Of a DNA stretch of 8,667 nucleotides, positions 5,608-8,667 are shown piece by piece (positions within the stretch are counted from its first letter, which is position 1; each line of letters opens with the position of its first letter). Both the position numbers and the translations under genes were made by a program. The DNA comes from an uncultured Eubacteriales bacterium (GTDB lineage: Bacteria; Bacillota; Clostridia; Oscillospirales; CAG-272), in assembly GCA_900550625.1 (NCBI GenBank), contig URSW01000059.1, forward strand, positions 1-8,667, written 5' to 3'. A model generated the notes under the pieces. That model had not been told where the DNA came from, did not search any database, and saw nothing but the letters and a program-made list of their open reading frames with translations.

Positions 5608-7401
5608 CTACAGATATTTTTCGAGCTTTTGCGCAAATTTATCGGATATCGAACCGGCAAGACGAATCCCGTCCGCCAGGTATTCCTCCGAAGTGACCGT
5701 CCCGTTTTCGTGCAGAAACGCGAGCATCGCGCCGTCGCTGTACGGCAGAACGAAATCAAACATTATGAGAGATTTTGCGAAATGGGAGATGATGCCCTCG
5801 CGCAGCATTTCAAGTCCCGTTCCCTCCGTCGCGCTTGTAAGGAACACGCGGCTGTATCCGGAAATCTCACCGGGTGCAAAATCCGGCGGAAGAAGATCCG
5901 CCTTGTTGAGGACGAGAAAACGCTCGCCCTCCGTCGCGCCTATGTCCGCAAGTATCCCTTCGACAATTGCGATCCTCTCGCGGAAATCGTCGCATCCCAT
6001 ATCAACGACGTGTATCAGAAGATCGGACGAAACCGCTTCCTCAAGCGTTGACTTGAAGGCTTCGACAAGCTCATGCGGCAGCTTTTTTATAAAGCCTACC
6101 GTATCGACGAGGAGTATATCCCTCTCGCTGTCGGTCTCCATGCGGCGTACCGAAGGATCGAGAGTTGCAAAAAGCTGATTCCGCACATAGACATCCGATC
6201 CGCAGAGCGCGTTCAGCATGGTCGATTTGCCCGAGTTTGTATATCCCACAAGGGATACCGTGGGAATTTCCCGACGCTTTCTGTCTCCGCGGAGCAGCGC
6301 GCGGCGGCGTTCGACCTCTTCAAGCTCGTTTTCGAGATAATGTATCTTGCGCATTATGTGGCGCTTGTCCGTCTGAAGCTTCGTTTCGCCGGGGCCGCGC
6401 GTACCGATGCCGCCGCCGAGACGCGAAAGCACCGTTCCGAGTCCGGTAAGCCTCGGCAGGCGGTATTTCTGCTGTGCAAGCTCGACCTGGAGTCTTCCCT
6501 CGCGGGATGTCGCGCGACGTGCGAATATGTCGAGTATAAGCGCGGTCCGGTCGATAATGCGCACACCGCACTTTTCCTCGAGATTCCGTATCTGCGACGG
6601 AGAAAGCTCATCGTCGAAGATCACGACGTCGGCGCGGGAACGCTTTACCTCCTCGGACACCGTCGCCACAAGTCCGCTTCCGATGTAGAATTTCGAATCC
6701 GGCGATTCCCTGCGCTGCGTAAAGGTCCCTACGACCTTCGCACCAGCCGCGCGTGCGAGCTCCGCAAGCTCCGCGAGATCGTCGTCTCCGCTGTCGGACG
6801 CGAGCGTGACGCCGACGAGTATCGCCTTCTCGGTCTCGTCGGAATTTTCTATAAGCTCCGCCTGTCCGGCGGTTTTATCGAGATAAAGTATGTGCTCAAA
6901 CAGAGCGTCGAATTTTCCTCTCTCCGACGGCGGATACGGTCCGACCGTCTCGTAGAATTCAAGAGAGCCGTCGGACGCGCGGCCGAGGACGGACGCGGAA
7001 AGTCCCTTCACCGTCTGTTTTTCGCGGTCGATGCCGACCACGACCATGGCATCGAGGCGCGCGTCGGAAAGTGTGTTGAGGTCGATCTTCGACGGCAGCG
7101 GAACGCCGTTCGGATGCGTATGAAGATTTCTTACTCCGCAAAGTCCGCTTTTACCTCCGCGCGTTGGGGTATCCCCGATGCCGACGCCGCGCGCGTCGCC
7201 GATGTTCACGGAGATCACGGTGTTCCGTCTGTCGAGGCAGACCGCACATTCACGTCCGCTTTCGACCGTCACCCGCTTCATCATGGAAACGACCTCTTCC
7301 GGGATGAATTCTCCCGGTGAAAACGTCTCGCCTATAAAGGACTGCGCATATTCAACCGTCGCTTTTTTTATCGAATCAAGATTTCCCTCTACCTTGTTCA
7401 T
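5608..7401 (-). CDS. hflX: Ribosome-splitting GTPase HflX with N-terminal JAMM-like extension
   Basis: This is a 597-residue GTPase. HflX binds the 50S subunit and splits stalled or hibernating 70S ribosomes. The classical part runs from about residue 193. It has the HflX N-domain with KFYIGSG (237-243) and the glycine-rich GGGIGTRGPGETKLQTDKR (329-347), a coiled linker (348-376), and the G domain: G1 GYTNSGKST (386-394), G2 ATLDP (412-416), G3 DTVGF (433-437), G4 NKAD (499-502), and G5 TSA (522-524). E. coli HflX has 426 residues; the excess is an N-terminal extension of about 175-190 residues. That extension holds HTHPNG...S104...D107, an exact H-x-H-x7-S-x2-D JAMM signature, with Glu51 as the likely fourth catalytic-type residue. 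The start at 7401 is chosen because GGAGG (7411-7407) lies 5 nt before it; an in-frame ATG at 7434 has no ribosome binding site. It heads the hflX-yigZ-WYL run. Confidence 0.96.
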   Translation of the reverse strand: MNKVEGNLDSIKKATVEYAQSFIGETFSPGEFIPEEVVSMMKRVTVESGRECAVCLDRRNTVISVNIGDARGVGIGDTPTRGGKSGLCGVRNLHTHPNGVPLPSKIDLNTLSDARLDAMVVVGIDREKQTVKGLSASVLGRASDGSLEFYETVGPYPPSERGKFDALFEHILYLDKTAGQAELIENSDETEKAILVGVTLASDSGDDDLAELAELARAAGAKVVGTFTQRRESPDSKFYIGSGLVATVSEEVKRSRADVVIFDDELSPSQIRNLEEKCGVRIIDRTALILDIFARRATSREGRLQVELAQQKYRLPRLTGLGTVLSRLGGGIGTRGPGETKLQTDKRHIMRKIHYLENELEEVERRRALLRGDRKRREIPTVSLVGYTNSGKSTMLNALCGSDVYVRNQLFATLDPSVRRMETDSERDILLVDTVGFIKKLPHELVEAFKSTLEEAVSSDLLIHVVDMGCDDFRERIAIVEGILADIGATEGERFLVLNKADLLPPDFAPGEISGYSRVFLTSATEGTGLEMLREGIISHFAKSLIMFDFVLPYSDGAMLAFLHENGTVTSEEYLADGIRLAGSISDKFAQKLEKYL

Positions 7402-7450
7402 GCGCGCCTCCTTTCCGAATCTGCCGAACTGCATTCATGACATTTATAAT

Positions 7451-7479
7451 ATAATAACATTTCATCGGAATTTTATCAA
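7451..7479 (-). promoter_or_regulatory. Sigma-A-type promoter for hflX
   Basis: On the minus strand TTGATA (7479-7474), a 17-nt spacer and TATTAT (7456-7451) match consensus at five of six positions each. Start of transcription would be near 7444, giving a leader of about 43 nt that contains GGAGG just before the ATG at 7401. It is the only good promoter seen upstream of the hflX-yigZ-WYL genes. Confidence 0.7.
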
Positions 7480-7563
7480 GGGGGATTATCAAAATCCGAC
7501 GACGGATGTGAAAAAAACCGACAATTGTCCTTCCGCGTTAACACCCAATTCAAAAAGCAGAGT

Positions 7564-7574
7564 TATAATATAAT
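7564..7574 (+). promoter_or_regulatory. Probable -10 region for the ABC exporter gene
   Basis: Two overlapping perfect TATAAT boxes (7564-7569 and 7569-7574) lie about 45 nt before the start codon. A convincing -35 is missing: TTAACA (7538-7543) is 20 nt upstream of the first box, which is long. The region 7402-7616 is divergent with hflX and otherwise holds only a 5-bp palindrome at 7494-7507. Confidence 0.45.
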
Positions 7575-7616
7575 GAAGCTGCATCAGACGAGATGAATAA
7601 AAAGGACGGTGAGTTT

Positions 7617-8667
7617 ATGTTCGGTCCTCCTCCGCACCCTTCAAAGGCAACGGACAAGCTGAAAGAGCCGAAGCCGAAAAGCCTCCGCGAGGTTCCGGGC
7701 TATCTTTCCCGACTTTGCGGAAAATTCTTTTTCCGCCTGATCTATATGTTCGGGCTCGTATGGGACGCAAAGCCGTGGATACTCTTCGTAATGACGGCGA
7801 ATTCGATAATCTGCGGTTTTATCCCGATCATCGGCGCCTTCATCTCGGCAGGCATCCTTAACGCTCTCGCCGATGTGATCACCGGTAACACGGAATCCTT
7901 CAAAAGCATCGCGGTGCTTCTCATCGCGCAGTTTGCGTACCTGTTTGCCACATCGCTTATAGATACCCTGTATTCAATGCTGATGCGGATCGCAAATCAG
8001 CTTGTGACGAACGAGATCAAGGTAAAAATCATATCAAAGGCAAAGGAGATCGATCTGAAAAGCTTCGACATGCCGGATTTCTATGAGAAGATGGAAAATG
8101 CCAACCGCGAAGCGGGTATGCGTCCGGTAGCCACGATCTCCGCGCTGTTCTCGATAATCAGCTCCGTCATATCGGTGGTAAGCTTTATTGCGATCCTCGT
8201 CGCCATAAGTCCTTTTGCACCGCTTATAATGATACTGCTTGCCGTTCCGTCTGCCGTTATCAGCTACATATACCGAAAGAAGAATTTCCTGTATATGCGC
8301 AGGCGCAGCCGCGACAGACGCGAGATGAACTACTACAACGATGTTCTCGTCAACAAGGATCTCGCAAAAGAGATACGCATATTCAACCTCTCCGACACCT
8401 TCATAGAATGCTTCCGCCAAACCTTCAACCGTTATTTCAGCGGTATGAAAAGGCTGATAATCACGGAGGGCGCATGGAACACCGGAGTTTCCGCGGTATC
8501 GTCGGCGATAAACTGCGGGCTGTTCCTGTTTATCGCGCGCAAGGTATACGAAGGAGTGCTCAAGGTCGGCGACTATTCGCTCTACACGGGCGCGCTGTCC
8601 TCGATATCGTCGGGAATCGGCGGACTTATTTCGACCACGGCATCGATCTACGAAGGAACGCTGTTCA
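7617..8667 (+). CDS. ABC exporter, membrane-domain part (partial at the right edge)
   Basis: The reading frame stays open for 350 codons to the window edge. A cytoplasmic, proline- and lysine-rich N-terminus of about 50 residues precedes hydrophobic helices at about 54-83, 97-121, 172-195, 199-219, 288-307 and a sixth starting near 322. This is the six-helix type I exporter membrane domain. Typical signs are the long intracellular loop with KAKEIDLKSFDMPDFYEKME (141-160) and the second coupling region around NKDLAKEIRIFN (246-257). The ATP-binding domain expected from about residue 380 on lies outside the window, so fusion with it is inferred. The start at 7617 has AAGGA (7602-7606), 10 nt upstream; an in-frame ATG at 7593 has no ribosome binding site. 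Related proteins export peptides, lipids or drugs and often occur as adjacent heterodimer genes; the substrate cannot be read here. It is divergent from hflX. Confidence 0.88.
   Translation, partial: MFGPPPHPSKATDKLKEPKPKSLREVPGYLSRLCGKFFFRLIYMFGLVWDAKPWILFVMTANSIICGFIPIIGAFISAGILNALADVITGNTESFKSIAVLLIAQFAYLFATSLIDTLYSMLMRIANQLVTNEIKVKIISKAKEIDLKSFDMPDFYEKMENANREAGMRPVATISALFSIISSVISVVSFIAILVAISPFAPLIMILLAVPSAVISYIYRKKNFLYMRRRSRDRREMNYYNDVLVNKDLAKEIRIFNLSDTFIECFRQTFNRYFSGMKRLIITEGAWNTGVSAVSSAINCGLFLFIARKVYEGVLKVGDYSLYTGALSSISSGIGGLISTTASIYEGTLF

Noticed and set aside
5423..6178. Plus-strand frame of 251 codons spanning the yigZ/hflX junction
   Set aside because: It crosses two confident minus-strand genes and has Ser/Arg-rich shadow composition.
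6073..7320. Open frame of 415 codons on the plus strand
   Set aside because: It is antisense to hflX. The Arg- and Ala-rich translation is a codon-bias shadow, and there is no proper ribosome binding site.
7402..7434. Earlier hflX start at 7434, adding 11 residues
   Set aside because: It lacks a ribosome binding site and lies within about 10 nt of the predicted transcription start, whereas the ATG at 7401 has GGAGG at ideal distance.
7494..7507. Palindrome ATCCG-ACGA-CGGAT as terminator or operator
   Set aside because: With only 5 bp, no proper U-run and no partner copies seen, it may be chance.
8034..8420. Minus-strand frame of 128 codons
   Set aside because: It is antisense to the ABC exporter membrane domain, whose helices and loop motifs support the plus strand.

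Overview
The window looks like ordinary chromosome from a Bacillota, class Clostridia organism, probably an anaerobic gut- or rumen-type lineage. The grounds are a Glu111-type MetA, a long HflX with the N-terminal extension I associate with clostridia, a BMP-family lipoprotein beside xpt, strong GGAGG ribosome binding sites, sigma-A-like promoters, and moderately GC-rich genes separated by AT-rich gaps. There are no mobile elements, CRISPR arrays, tRNAs or rRNAs. No gene-free stretch exceeds 300 bases; the longest gaps are 1510-1743 and 7402-7616, and both are divergent promoter regions.

Left part (1-1743, minus strand): xpt (xanthine phosphoribosyltransferase) is read from its own promoter towards a BMP-family substrate-binding lipoprotein, and then towards a gene whose start codon alone lies at the window edge. 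This suggests a purine uptake and salvage unit. The lipoprotein stops about 80-110 residues early for its family, which points to a 3' deletion or an assembly error.

Middle left (1680-2947, plus strand): a UlaG-like metallo-beta-lactamase-fold hydrolase has a near-consensus promoter. It is followed by a 61-residue membrane protein whose start lies just after a strongly folding, roughly 90-nt leader. A 16-bp bidirectional terminator closes this side and also serves metA, which converges from the right.

Centre and right (2947-7479, minus strand): hflX, yigZ, a WYL-domain regulator and metA lie head to tail with gaps of 29, 3 and 43 nt, downstream of one good promoter (7451-7479) and ending at the shared terminator. 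HflX splits stalled ribosomes, YigZ is an IMPACT-family protein, the WYL protein is probably a transcription factor, and MetA makes O-acylhomoserine for methionine synthesis. A 6-bp hairpin sits just before metA.

Right edge (7617-8667, plus strand): the membrane half of an ABC exporter runs off the window.

The observation most worth following up is an exact JAMM-type metalloprotease signature (H-x-H-x7-S-x2-D, with a Glu 43 residues upstream) in the N-terminal extension of HflX. It suggests that the ribosome-splitting GTPase carries a RadC/MPN-like metal-binding domain. The folded leader of the small membrane protein and the truncated lipoprotein are the next most interesting.
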